Source: Umbilicaria muhlenbergii
Lineage: Eukaryota > Ascomycota > Lecanoromycetes > Umbilicariales > Umbilicariaceae
DNA length: 64,000 nucleotides
Direction: 5' to 3'
NCBI GenBank assembly: GCA_000611775.1
Contig: KK106981.1
Location: 3,814,129 to 3,878,128 of the forward strand
The first letter of the stretch is position 1. Each line of letters begins with the position of its first letter. The notes below the pieces were generated by a model. The model was not told the origin of the DNA. It was given only the letters and a program-made list of their open reading frames with translations, and did no database searches. The translations under genes and the position numbers were made by a program. Below, in pieces: positions 33,816 to 44,130 of the stretch.

Positions 33816-34586
33816 GATTGCTTGCCCTCTTGCAATTACTCTAGGCGTGCCTCGACGTGATATCGGTGCCACACATGCCTCAATGCCACTGCTACCGCAG
33901 GCCTTGATCTGATATTGAACACGGTTGGTCTTTACCCTTCTTGAGAAATTTGAGAATGTTTTAGGAAGGTAAAGGTGGGTCAGATGGATTTTCTTCTCGT
34001 GGACAGAATGACAGAATCAGAATCGGTGGCAGTGAATGATGATCCGACCTAGACCCTTCCCCGCCTGATCTGGACTGAGGAGACCCTGCCTTCCCGCCGC
34101 TTCTCCAGGCGCGACATTCTAATTTTCCACAGGGTCGCGGCAGTCGGGGCCGAAACGCCAGTGAGACCCAGTCATGCCAGTCTCAAACTCTAGAGGCAAA
34201 GTCTAACCGGAAAGGCTGGAAAAGCAGGTGGGGGGCTGCCAGAGCCCCTCCTGGACTCGTACGATCGACGTATTTTATCTCCGCATAGACCTGTCTCGGT
34301 CTTACTTTACGTTTCAGACCTTATTACCTTCGCATTGCTCAATATCCACGTGAGCAATGCACAACACTCCTGGCACTTGTACACCTCAAACGCGTGAAAG
34401 CAGCTTCGTGACAATGGTCCAATGCGTGGATGACGTCGCTTCCACTTTGTAACGTTCTGAAGCTATTCCCAATTAATCAGCTTGTACGAGAAACAAACTA
34501 TCGGGCCGTGCTCTAAGGACGGCACAACCTACAAATCCTTCCCGAGTCTTTTTGTTATATTGGCTGGTACTTTGTGACCGAGAACT
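33816..34586. promoter_or_regulatory. OPY1/RIA1 divergent promoter with a perfect inverted repeat
   Basis: 771 bp between two start codons. A perfect 10-bp inverted repeat, GCATTGCTCA (34332-34341) and TGAGCAATGC (34351-34360), with a 9-bp spacer, lies 227 bp upstream of the RIA1 ATG. A CACGTG box (34347-34352) overlaps the spacer and the right arm. This is the geometry of a dimeric transcription-factor site. No gene is seen in the gap. Confidence 0.5.
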
Positions 34587-37500
34587 ATGCCTGTCGTCAA
34601 TACTGAAAAACTTGTCGCCTTACAGCGGAGCGCGGACGAGATCAGAAATGTTCGTATGCCCTGATCATCTATAACAACCTAGGCTGATAAAGACTCTACG
34701 AGATCTGCATACTGGCCCATGTTGTAAGTTACTCTTGATGATTCGGTCTTGCATGCAGTTCTCTGACCTACGTCCAGGACCATGGCAAAACTTCACTTAC
34801 GGATGCCCTGATCGCTACAAATGGCATCATCTCACCGAAACTGGCAGGGAAAATCCGCTACCTCGACTCTCGGCCCGATGAGCAGTTACGTGGTATTACG
34901 ATGGAGTCATCTGCCATCTCTCTTTATTTCTCCATGCTTCGCCGCTCAGCTCCGGACGCTGCTCCACAGCAGAAAGAATACCTGATAAATCTCATTGACT
35001 CGCCGGGGCATATTGACTTTAGTAGCGAGGTGTCGACTGCTTCCAGATTATGTGACGGAGCGGTACTCCTCGTGGATGCTGTTGAAGGCGTATGCAGCCA
35101 GACAGTGACAGTGCTCCGACAGACATGGATCGAGCATCTCAAGCCACTTCTGGTAATTAACAAGATCGATCGTCTAATTACAGAGCTTAAGATGAGCCCT
35201 GGAGAAGCCCATACTCACCTGAGTAAATTATTGGAACAAGTTAATGCTGTCATCGGAAGTTTCTTCCAAGGTGAGAGAATGGAGGAGGACTTACAATGGA
35301 GGGAAAGAGTAGAAGAGCGAGTTGCCGCAGCTGCAGCCAAAGAGCAGGAGAAAGCTGAGCGTAGAGCCGCAGAAGCTACTAACGGGACGATGACTGAAGA
35401 CATTGAGAACGGTGCGGCAGCTAGTACAAACGGAGGTTTTGAGGAAAAGGATGATGAAGATCTGTACTTTGCTCCTGAGAATAACAATGTCATCTTCAGC
35501 AGTGCCGTCGACGGCTGGGCCTTTACAGTGAGACAGTTCGCTTCGCTGTACGAGAAAAAGCTAGGCATCAAGCGGTCTGTCTTGGAAAAGGTGCTCTGGG
35601 GAGATTTTTATCTAGACCCTAAGACAAAGCGGGTTCTCAGTTCCAAGCATCTAAAAGGGCGGCCATTGAAGCCAATGTTTGTCCAATTGGTATTGGACAA
35701 TATCTGGGCCGTATACGAAGCAACCACGGGAGGTAGCAAAGGGAAGGGGTGCGTGGCTTTCTCATCTACCTACTGTTCGCCTTTTGTTGTAGGATTGTCA
35801 AAGACTATCGAATATATACTTATGCATTTTCCATATCTAGTGACCCTCTAATGGTTGAGAAGATTACAAAGTCATTATCTCTAACGATACCTCCGCATAT
35901 TCTTCGCTCCAGAGATCCCAGAGCATTATTGACAACGGTCTTTGCGGCTTGGCTTCCACTCTCAACAGCTCTGCTAGTTTCCGTCATAGAAGATCTTCCG
36001 TCTCCACCAGTCGCTCAAGCAAGTCGCTTGCCGGCACTGATAGACGCATCACCTGGAGCAGATCATGTCGACTCAAAGGTTCGTGATGCCATGGTTGGCT
36101 TCAAAGTCTCCCCGGAAGAGCCAGTTGTAGCATACGTTAGCAAGATGGTCTCTATACCCGCGAGCGAGCTCCCGGAGAACAAGCGTAAAACTGGCGCCAG
36201 CTTGAGTGCGGAAGAAGCCCGAGATATGGCAAGAAAAAAGAGAGCAGAAATAGCCAAGGCGCATGCGGCAGCTGAAGGCATTGACGGGCTTACAGCAGCG
36301 TTGGGAAGTGCCGGAATAGGAGATGATTTCAGTACCGCAGACGGAGAAGCAGAGCAAGAACAGGACCCTGAGCATCTTATCGGCTTCGCACGTTTGTACT
36401 CGGGGACACTTTCGGTTGGAGATTCAGTATATGTGCTCCCGCCCAAGTTTTCACCAGCATACCCGCATGCAGCTCCAGAACCTCCGAAAGTCACTGTCAC
36501 GGCTCTCTACCTTCTCATGGGACGTGGACTCGAACCTTTGACCTCCGTACCCGCTGGTGTCGTCTTCGGCATCGCAGGACTGGAAGGCCATATACTCAAA
36601 TCAGGGACGCTTTGCAGTCAGCTTGAAGGCAGTATCAACCTGGCAGGCGTCAGTATGGCGGGTGAGCCGATCGTTCGCGTTGCACTCGAGCCTGTCAATC
36701 CAAGTGATCTTGGGAAGATGATAACAGGTATGCGCCTGTTGGAACAGAGTGATCCGTGTGCACAATACGAAGTACTGGAGAGCGGGGAACATGTTATCCT
36801 CACGGCTGGCGAGTTACATCTCGAACGGTGTCTGAAGGATCTTCGAGAAAGGTTTGCACGCTGCGAGATCCAGGCTGGCGAGCCTATCGTGCCGTACCGT
36901 GAGAGTATCGTCAATGCTGCAGAGATGGCACCACTAAGGGACAAGGATCTCCCGAGAGGAACCGTAGTCGGTGTGACGACCTCAAAGCAGATCACAGTGC
37001 GGCTAAGGGTCCGACCACTGCCAACTGAAGTCACAGACTTTCTGGATAAAAACGTAGGAGCGATAAGACGTCTTTATTCTGAAAGGAAGGCAGAGGAAGA
37101 CTCTAGGAAAGCTAAGGATGAGCCGGCCGAAGAGTCTCTGGAACATGATGGCGTCGGTGATGTCGTGACCGTGGAGAGCGGTCTCTTGTCGCGCCAGGAT
37201 TTTAAGAGGCACTTACAGTCTGCCTTCAATGAGGCAAAGGCAGATAAAGATACCTGGGTGGACGTGGTCGAGCAGATTGCTGCATTTGGACCTCGAAGGA
37301 CAGGCCCAAATATACTTGTTGATGCTACGAAAAAGGGGATCTTTCGAAGCTTGTAAGTAAATTCAAAAGTGATTGATATAGCAGTAGCAGTGACTAATGA
37401 TCGGTACATAGTTTGCAAGAAGGCCACGAAGCAGATCTAGAAGAACTTGACGATGGAACAGCAGAGGACTCGACGGACACTCTAACTGCGCGTGACTTCT

Positions 37501-38209
37501 CGGACAAGATCTCTTACGCTTTCCAACTAGCTACAGCCCAAGGTCCACTCTGCCACGAACCAATCCAAGGCATCGCCGTCTTTCTCGAAGAGGTCACTGT
37601 TACAGCTCCGTCGGACGAAGAATCCTCTTCCCGCGAGAAGCTAGGCCGTCTGACGGGAGAAGTCATTAAGACCGTTCGCGACTCGATACGGCAAGGGTTC
37701 TTAGATTGGAGCCCACGCTTGCTGCTAGCCATGTACAGCTGCGAGATTCAAGCTTCAAGTATGGCCACTTTCAAACTCATGCTCCTTTCTAGAACGATAA
37801 CAGGCTAATCTTTTCCATCCCTTTAGCCGAAGTCCTCGGTCGCGTCTATGGCGTGATTACCCGCCGTAGAGGCCGCATTCTCTCCGAATCACTGAAAGAG
37901 GGGACCCCGTTCTTCACTATCCTCTCCCTTCTTCCCGTTGCCGAGTCCTTCGGTTTCAGTGACGAGATCCGCAAACGGACATCGGGTGCCGCCTCACCTC
38001 AATTAATATTTCAGGGCTTCGAAATGCTTGACGAAGATCCATTTTGGGTGCCGTTCACGGAGGACGAATTGGAAGATCTCGGTGAACTCGCTGATAAAGA
38101 GAATGTGGCGAAGAGGTACATGGATAGCGTAAGGGTGAGGAAGGGATTGGCGGTGAAGGGAAGGAAATTGGTCAAGGACGCGGAGAAGCAGAAGACGCTA
38201 AAGAGGTAG
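34587..38209 (+). CDS. RIA1: Ribosome assembly GTPase, elongation factor-like 1
   Basis: Six exons: 34587-34649, 34703-34723, 34778-35748, 35841-37352, 37412-37758, 37827-38209, giving 1098 aa. It is an EF-2-like GTPase (EFL1; Ria1 in yeast) which, with Sdo1/SBDS, releases eIF6/Tif6 from the pre-60S subunit in the cytoplasm. G1 is [13 protein letters not shown]2 region [17 protein letters not shown]3 DSPGHIDF, G4 NKIDRL. A family-specific insert (about residues 190-240, Glu/Ala-rich) and another near 400-450 separate it from EF-2. Domains III-V follow, with [13 protein letters not shown] and the C-terminal [16 protein letters not shown]. It lacks the diphthamide histidine region of EF-2, as expected. 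Exon 2 is only 21 nt and encodes ICILAHV, just before DHGKT. Confidence 0.95.
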
Positions 38210-38307
38210 ACCATGTTCCTATACCGCAGTCTGCGTGTGAACCCATCAACCAATCTCCGAATGCCAGACGCTATGCAGGAATGATACCGCCGTGCAGGAT
38301 GGATATG

Positions 38308-38958
38308 CTATGTTGAGTCCAGCCTCTCTGGTTTTTGCAAAGAGTTCTCCATCCACTTCATGTCCGTAAAGGGCAATACTCTTGCTATAGCCTTTCCCTT
38401 GACGAGCGCCAGCGGTATCGGTCCGTATATTCTTGAATCCCTCGACTCGGGCAGATTGTCGCCAATGACCCAGCAATGACCCTCCGGAACCTATCATGAT
38501 CACACCCCATCGTCAGCCTCATTCATCTTGACCACACCCTTTCAACGAGTACAAAGTCCGATGTGCCATACCTGTATCATCGCCCCTCCTTTGGTCCCCG
38601 GGATATCCCTCAACACAAAGTCTCCCGGCATACCCACCACTCTCTTCAGCGCCCCCACGCTCGGAAACATCGGATGCTTGAAACTAACTACATCCCCCAC
38701 CCGTACTCCTTTCCCACGTCTATAAAACTTTGATATATAAACCCAGTCGTGATTCACGGCTAAGGTAGGAAGCATAGAGGGGCCCTCAGTCTGCACGATG
38801 TAGCCTACGTAGCTTATGAAGAGGTGCCCGAGGAAGAGAAACTTGGTGGCCCTGATGAAGCGGCGATTCCAGTTAGGGGCGCTATTCTTGGAGGCGCCAT
38901 TGGAGGTTGACAGTCGAGCCCAAGAGCGCTGGAGTAGGCGCGTGACCTTTGTTGTCAT
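38308..38958 (-). CDS. IMP1: Mitochondrial inner membrane protease subunit 1
   Basis: Two exons: 38958-38572 and 38490-38308, giving 189 aa. A signal peptidase I (S26) serine protease with a Ser/Lys dyad: Ser61 in TEGPSMLPTL and Lys105 in GALKRVVGMPGD. A single N-terminal membrane helix (LFLGHLFISYVGYIV, about 41-55) follows an Arg-rich presequence. The second exon brings the other conserved box, VPEGHCWVIGDNLPESRDSR, where GDN and S.DSR are typical. Imp1 works with Imp2 on the intermembrane-space side and removes sorting signals from proteins such as Cox2 and cytochrome b2. Length matches yeast Imp1 (190 aa). Divergent from the mIF3 gene, with only 170 bp between start codons. Confidence 0.93.
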
Positions 38959-39128
38959 TGGAAGGGCATATTTGGTGGTAAATGGAGCGTGTCGGAGTGT
39001 CGTGATCTCGATGATAGATTAGTTAGTGTCTACAGAAACGTCCGTGCGCAAGCTTTAACGTCTCGAAACTACCTCCACAAACAATAACTACGGGACTACT
39101 CGCTTGGTAAAGCTCAAAGAATCTCACC
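38959..39128. promoter_or_regulatory. Short shared IMP1/mIF3 promoter
   Basis: 170 bp separate two divergent start codons of mitochondrial genes, so both transcripts must start within this interval. No TATA box is evident. Shared control of the pair is an inference. Confidence 0.5.
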
Positions 39129-39854
39129 ATGGAGCACCGCAGATCTCTCATCAGCACCGCTGAAGCTTTGCATAGAGTCTTCCTGAGAGGGACCCTGCCT
39201 CGCCCCCTCTTCCACACCCGCCTACCACACCCCCCTCAACGCCAGCAAAAGAGACATGCCATATACATAAGCAGACGCTTCGCCCCCGGTCAAGATCAAT
39301 CACCCAGCCAATTCAGTCCCTCCAACACCCGCACCGGTCCCCTCCGCGACGAAAACATCAATGCCCCCGAAGTCCATCTCGTCTCTGCAGACGGCAAGCT
39401 ACAACCAGAACAACCTCTGTCGGCCATCCTCTCCTCCTTTGACCGCAAAACGCATTTCCTCGTCCAAGTCTCAGCGCCCGACGCGGACCAAATCCCCGTC
39501 TGCAAAATCATCGACAAACAAACCGTCCGCGCCACCGAGCGGGCGAGAGCAAAACCGGTTAAGAACGCGCAGACGACGACGAAGCAACTAGAGTTAAATT
39601 GGGCCATTGGCGGTAATGATTTAGGGCATCGATTGAATAAGATGGAGGGGTTTTTGGGGCAGGGCAGGCGGGTGGAGGTTGTGCTGGCCATTAAGAAGAA
39701 GGGGCGGGTGGCGAGTAAGGAGGAGGCGGAGGCGGTGGTGAGTAAGATTCGGGCGAGGATTAAGGAGGTGGAGGGGGCGAAGGAGTGGAGGGCTGCGGAC
39801 GGGGCGGTGGGGGGGGAGATGACACTGTATTTTGAGGGAAAGGCGAAGAAGTAG
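39129..39854 (+). CDS. AIM23: Mitochondrial translation initiation factor 3
   Basis: A single exon of 241 aa. The first 70 residues are basic with few acids (a mitochondrial presequence). The bacterial-type IF3 N-domain begins at PLRDENINAPEVHLVSADGK and ends at PVCKIIDKQTVRATERARAK. The linker helix and C-domain follow: TTTKQLELNWAIGGNDLGHR, LNKMEGFLGQGRRVEVVLAI and the final GEMTLYFEGKAKK. In yeast the orthologue is Aim23; it helps start-site selection and keeps mitoribosomal subunits apart. Start context accATGG is good. The coding strand changes from C-rich to G-rich at about 39540, in the middle of the gene. Confidence 0.88.
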   Translation: MEHRRSLISTAEALHRVFLRGTLPRPLFHTRLPHPPQRQQKRHAIYISRRFAPGQDQSPSQFSPSNTRTGPLRDENINAPEVHLVSADGKLQPEQPLSAILSSFDRKTHFLVQVSAPDADQIPVCKIIDKQTVRATERARAKPVKNAQTTTKQLELNWAIGGNDLGHRLNKMEGFLGQGRRVEVVLAIKKKGRVASKEEAEAVVSKIRARIKEVEGAKEWRAADGAVGGEMTLYFEGKAKK

Positions 39855-40197
39855 GCTCGGTGCGTATTTGAGGACCGTCAACGCGTCTTTGGGACTAAGG
39901 GACGTGGGCTGTACGTGCATCTTGTCTTGCACGGCTTCTATAATCCTCAGTTGCTGTCGATGGAGACGTGGTACAGACGGACTTCGACTACTTCATGCTA
40001 TTAAGACCATATTTCACAACCCGTTGTCTATCCGCTGGTCACGCTCTGCACTTTCACTCTATTGTTAACTAGGCTTCCTCCATCTGTTCAGTTTCACCTG
40101 ATACGCTCCCCACTTCTATGTCCAGAACTCCCTCGCCTTCCACCACAGCTCTTCGCAGCACCACTATCACCGTGAACATGCGCAGCCGCAGGCGTCT
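39855..40197. other. Convergent intergenic gap
   Basis: The 343 bp between the stops of the mIF3 gene and the small membrane protein on the other strand. Nothing beyond 3' UTR sequence is visible. Confidence 0.55.
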
Positions 40198-40461
40198 TCA
40201 GCCCCGATGCCGCCCCTGAACTGAGCGGTATGGAACCCCCATTTGCCTCCACCTCGCTCGATGATCTCCCCCAGAAACGGGAGGCGCATTAGAACTTGGA
40301 CGATGTCCGTGGAAGCCAGCGACGCTGTATCTCGCTCCACCCATCTTATTGTAATACGAGGCTTGGGTGCGGTTAGCGTTGAAGAAGCATAACCCGGCGC
40401 AAATGCAGATTAGGAGAACGGCGAATATGAGGATGATTGCGATAACAACGTTCCGTTTCAT
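40198..40461 (-). CDS. Small single-pass membrane protein
   Basis: An ATG at 40461 opens 87 codons. After MKRNVV comes one hydrophobic helix (about residues 6-28, IAIILIFAVLLICICAGLCF), then a basic Gly/Arg/Tyr-rich tail (YYNKMGGARYSVAGFHGHRP). The Lys/Arg before the helix predicts the N-terminus in the cytosol, but the basic tail makes this unsure. The frame stays open a little further upstream from a TTG, so a 5' exon is possible. I do not recognise the family. It is divergent from another small single-helix protein at 40917. Confidence 0.5.
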   Translation of the reverse strand: MKRNVVIAIILIFAVLLICICAGLCFFNANRTQASYYNKMGGARYSVAGFHGHRPSSNAPPVSGGDHRARWRQMGVPYRSVQGRHRG

Positions 40462-40916
40462 TTTAGTGGAGGGTGCGGCGGCGGTAAGGGGGAGTCTTAA
40501 GGTTAGAGGTGTGTTGAGGATTTGTGGAATGGCATGGATGAGAGAATACGTGTGCAAGAGAGTCTACCGATGTACCGCCGTGTAGGAAGAGTTGGCTTTT
40601 GGCTATTGCATGACTCATGGACTCCATGTTGGGGTGAATGGACGATGTGACCGTGGTGTTTGGAGGACGGAACACGAAATGGAGGAGTCACAGCTAGACG
40701 GCTGTTCTTCACGACCAAAAGAACTGACTCTCTGTTTCATACACAAAACCACAACGTTCTCTCTTCAAAATAGACGATCTTCATACCCACTACTACTCGC
40801 AACCCAATACCAATCTCCCTCCCAGCATCTGCAAACACGATCTTCCCCTCACCCCCAACCCCAACCCACCAAGCTCCCCTCCACCAGCGTCCCAACCACC
40901 CACCCCACTCCCCACC
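40462..40916. promoter_or_regulatory. Divergent gap between two small membrane-protein genes
   Basis: 455 bp between two divergent ATGs. The right half (from about 40800) is C-rich with CCACC-type repeats leading to the second start codon; no other gene is supported. Confidence 0.4.
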
Positions 40917-41105
40917 ATGGACACCACCATCATCGCCATCATCGTCGTCTGCTGCATCTTCCTGCCGCTAATCGCCTACGCCGTCTACGTCGTCTGCCAG
41001 ATCCCCAATGCCGACTTCGTGCGTGCGTGGCATGGCATGCCGCCCCTTGGACCCGACCAAAGAAGAAGCTGGTTCGCGAAGATGCTCGGCCGTCGAGCTG
41101 AGTAG
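40917..41105 (+). CDS. Small single-pass membrane protein
   Basis: A strong start context (caccATGG) opens 62 codons. One hydrophobic helix (about residues 4-27, TIIAIIVVCCIFLPLIAYAV) is followed by a polar tail NADFVRAWHGMPPLGPDQRRSWFAKMLGRRAE. Size and layout resemble other fungal micro-membrane proteins, but I cannot assign a family. It could instead be an upstream frame of a longer transcript, although none is visible downstream. Confidence 0.5.
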   Translation: MDTTIIAIIVVCCIFLPLIAYAVYVVCQIPNADFVRAWHGMPPLGPDQRRSWFAKMLGRRAE

Positions 41106-41763
41106 TTTTGGGCGCGAGGGGAGGAATGGGAAAGGGGTTGGTGATGGTGGTTGAGGGGCAGATGTGCTTTCGTGTAGAGGCAGGTTCAGACAGAGGAGTG
41201 AATCGGAAATATGTCTTTTATCGGGCGTTAGTATAAGTAAGACGTTACCGAAGCAAATACTTGGGTTCTTGTGAACCAATGTTATTGGAAGCTAAGTGAG
41301 GTGTCAAGTGTAATTGGCAAGAAGGGAAATGAACGGATGGCAAGGAGATTAATGCGGGATGCTTCAAAGTTCCTCCTGGTGTCATTCCCACGGGTACGCG
41401 ATCTGTGAGGCTCTGAAAGGGGACACAGGGGGCCAGGTACGGCAGGAGATCTTCCTACATGTAAACCCATTATCTCCATCTTCACATCCGGGCCTGGCAG
41501 ACTGAGAATCGACAAAAAACCAACAAAATATATACGACTTTCAAACGATTTATTCAAATGAACAAAGCCAATGCACATGTTTCGTCTTTCGTCAATCCCC
41601 TTTGATTGTACATGAAGATTTATCTTGGATAAAGTGGAGAAGGACCCTTGTACACGTAATGTACAGAAGACAAATGCGAGACAGATGTGATATCCTTCGC
41701 CGCTGTCTAACCCCCACGCTTTGAAATGCAAGTCAAGTCACAAAGAAGGAAGGATGCGGATTT
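41106..41763. other. Convergent intergenic gap
   Basis: The 3' region of TUF1 and the small membrane gene. A 149-codon open frame on the minus strand (41282-41731) has no recognisable domain and lies in the TUF1 3' UTR; I see nothing else. Confidence 0.55.
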
Positions 41764-43316
41764 CTACTTCACGATGCGAGTCACGATGCCCGTGGCAACG
41801 GTTCGTCCACCTTCACGAATGTTGAAACGCTGACCGGCCTCGAGCGCGACTGGTTTGAAGACATCGCACATCATCTCGACGTTGTCGCCTGGCATAACCA
41901 TTTTGGAGGGGTCTTCAGTCCCTTCGGGCCAGTTTAGTGCGGCAGCCTCATCTGTAAAGTAACGTCAGCCCTCTAAACCTGCGGTATAGCAAGCTCCATC
42001 ACATATACGTACCAGCGGTTCGAATGAATATCTGCGGTCGGTAGTTGTTGTGGAAGCCAGTGTGTCTGCCACCCTCCTCTTTCGTAAGGACATACATGGA
42101 GACCAAGAATTTCTCGTGCGCTTTCGCGGTCCCCGGCTTCGCAATCACCATACCACGCTTGACATCCTCCCGCTTGACTCCACGAAGGAGTAATCCGGAG
42201 TTGTCTCCCGCCCTGGACTCTTCACAAGATTTCTTGAAGGTCTCGATATCGGTAACTTTCGTCTTGACTGGCACACCAGAACTTCCCACCAATTCAACAT
42301 CGGCGTCGCGTTTCAGGGTGCCACGCTCCACACGGCCTGACGCCACTGTGCCACGACCTGGGATGGAGAAGACATCCTCCACGGACATCAAGAAAGGCTT
42401 GTCGGTGTCGCGCTCCGGAGTTGGGATCCACTCATCCACGGCCTTGAGAAGCTCGTCGATCTTTTCGCTTCCAATCTCAGGCCGTCTGCCTTCTAGGGCG
42501 CATAATGCCGAACCCATGATTATAGGCGTCTCGTCGCCCTCGAAGCCATATGTATTCAGAAGTTCCCTCATCTCCATCTCGACCAGTTCCAACATCTCCG
42601 GGTCTTCGATGGCATCGACCTTGTTGACAAAGACTACGATTTTCTGGACACCGACTTGTCTGGCAAGCAGTAGATGCTCTCGTGTTTGAGGCCTGTAACC
42701 AATTAGCTGCCACTCCATGTTGCCGCCACCAGATGAATCGCATAGCCTCACATTTGCCCATCTGAAGCTGCAACCACAATCACCGCGCCGTCCATATTTG
42801 AGGCTCCCGTGATCATGTTCTTGATGTAATCTGCGTGGCCGGGACAGTCGACGTGGGAGTAATGCCGTGCTTCGGTCTGGTATTCAATATGTGCTGTAGA
42901 GATAGTAATACCACGTTTTCGCTCTTCGGGTGCCTTGTCGATTGCTCCATACTCCAGAAAGTTCGCAAAGCCCTTCTCGGCTTGACGCTTCGTGATGGCA
43001 GCTGTCAATGTAGTCTACGAGTTTAAACGTCAGCCCGGGCCGCCTACCCTGAAATCCCGGCGATAGAACTACCTTTCCATGATCAACATGGCCAATGGTA
43101 CCTGTATTGATCAGTACTCGCTCCGGACATGGGAATAGAAGAGCACGAACCAATATTGACATGTGGCTTCGTCCGCTCAAAGACTGTTGCAAGTCCTCGA
43201 ACCCCATTGAGATCCCTACCCAAGACTCGCTGTACCGGGTTGACACCTTTCTGATGCGAGACCGCATGCCGGGTGGTCCGCAGCAACGGGGTCAACGATC
43301 TTGCAAGTGCCGACAT
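41764..43316 (-). CDS. TUF1: Mitochondrial elongation factor Tu
   Basis: Five exons: 43316-43151, 43101-43073, 43014-42752, 42692-42013, 41951-41764, giving 441 aa. The N-terminal 48 residues form a mitochondrial presequence; the mature protein starts near [21 protein letters not shown]1 is GHVDHGKTTLT, G3 DCPGHADY, G4 NKVD, G5 GSAL; the effector region reads [11 protein letters not shown]. Domain II ([18 protein letters not shown]) and domain III ([22 protein letters not shown], ending [19 protein letters not shown]) complete the fold. It carries aminoacyl-tRNA to the mitoribosome. The P-loop is encoded by a 29-nt exon flanked by introns. A DNA transposon sits 75 bp upstream of the start codon, probably in the leader or core promoter. 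Confidence 0.96.
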
Positions 43317-43390
43317 CTTCAGACAGCTTACACCGCGCACTGGGGGAGAAAGTGGAGGGGGGGAGGCAAGATGTGACTTCACGCGTATTA

Positions 43391-43416
43391 CGGAACCGTG
43401 CACCAAAAGTCATGAC
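43391..43416 (+). repeat. Left terminal inverted repeat
   Basis: 26 bp, identical to the reverse complement of 44569-44594; begins CGGAACCGTG directly after a TA. Confidence 0.95.
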
Positions 43417-43779
43417 CAGACGCTAAAAACGCCACCTGCATGCCCCCCCTGCCTTAGACTTTATTCCTAATCGGGTAATACTTCATAAATCGAAAGAGTT
43501 TTATGTTTCAGATAGGTGAGTCAATTCAGCAGCTTTCTAAGCATACTAACATGCGTATAGGAACTGTACACCTTGACAGCAGCCTCCTCACTGTTGCTAC
43601 TACTCTCACTGCTGCTGCCGCCGCCCTCACTGCCGCCGCCGGCCCCCCCCCACCTATAAAAACTGGCTCGTCGCTGCTGCTGATGTCCACCAGCCTCAAC
43701 CCCTCACCCCTGGCAGCCCAAGTCAACGAAGTGCTGCCAGAATTGGAGCACCCCCTTACTGCCAGCTAGGCCTCACTGG

Positions 43780-44130
43780 CGCTGTTCCACGCCTCACACG
43801 GCCTCGGCCCTCACGTCCTCAAGCCACACGTCCTCATCCTCAGCCTCTTGTCGGATGTACCTCGCTGTCAGAGGAGGTGGAGACAGGGCTTGCAGAGGAG
43901 CTTCTGGCAGTGGATGCTGACTCAGGGCTAGGCAGCTCAGGCCCTGCTGACGTTGTTTCACACCTCACAACGCCTCGCCCTCCACGTCCTTGAGCCACAC
44001 GTCCTCATCCTCACTCTCACCCTCTAGCTGGACGTTCCTCGCTGGCAGAGAAGGCAGAGATAAAGCTTGTTGAGGAGCTTCTGGCAGAGGATGCTCGCCC
44101 AGGGGTAGGGGGCTCAGAGTCTTGTCTGGC
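43780..44130. repeat. Tandem duplication of about 170 bp inside the transposon
   Basis: Two diverged copies in direct order, about 43780-43950 and 43955-44130. Shared landmarks include AAGCCACACGTCCTCATCCT / GAGCCACACGTCCTCATCCT and GAGGAGCTTCTGGCAG, at matching offsets. The right copy encodes the C-terminal part of the 143-residue frame; the left copy lies just beyond its stop. Confidence 0.8.

Noticed and set aside
41282-41731. 149-codon open frame on the minus strand.
   Set aside because: It lies in the TUF1 3' region, has no domain or low-complexity pattern, and no supporting start context.
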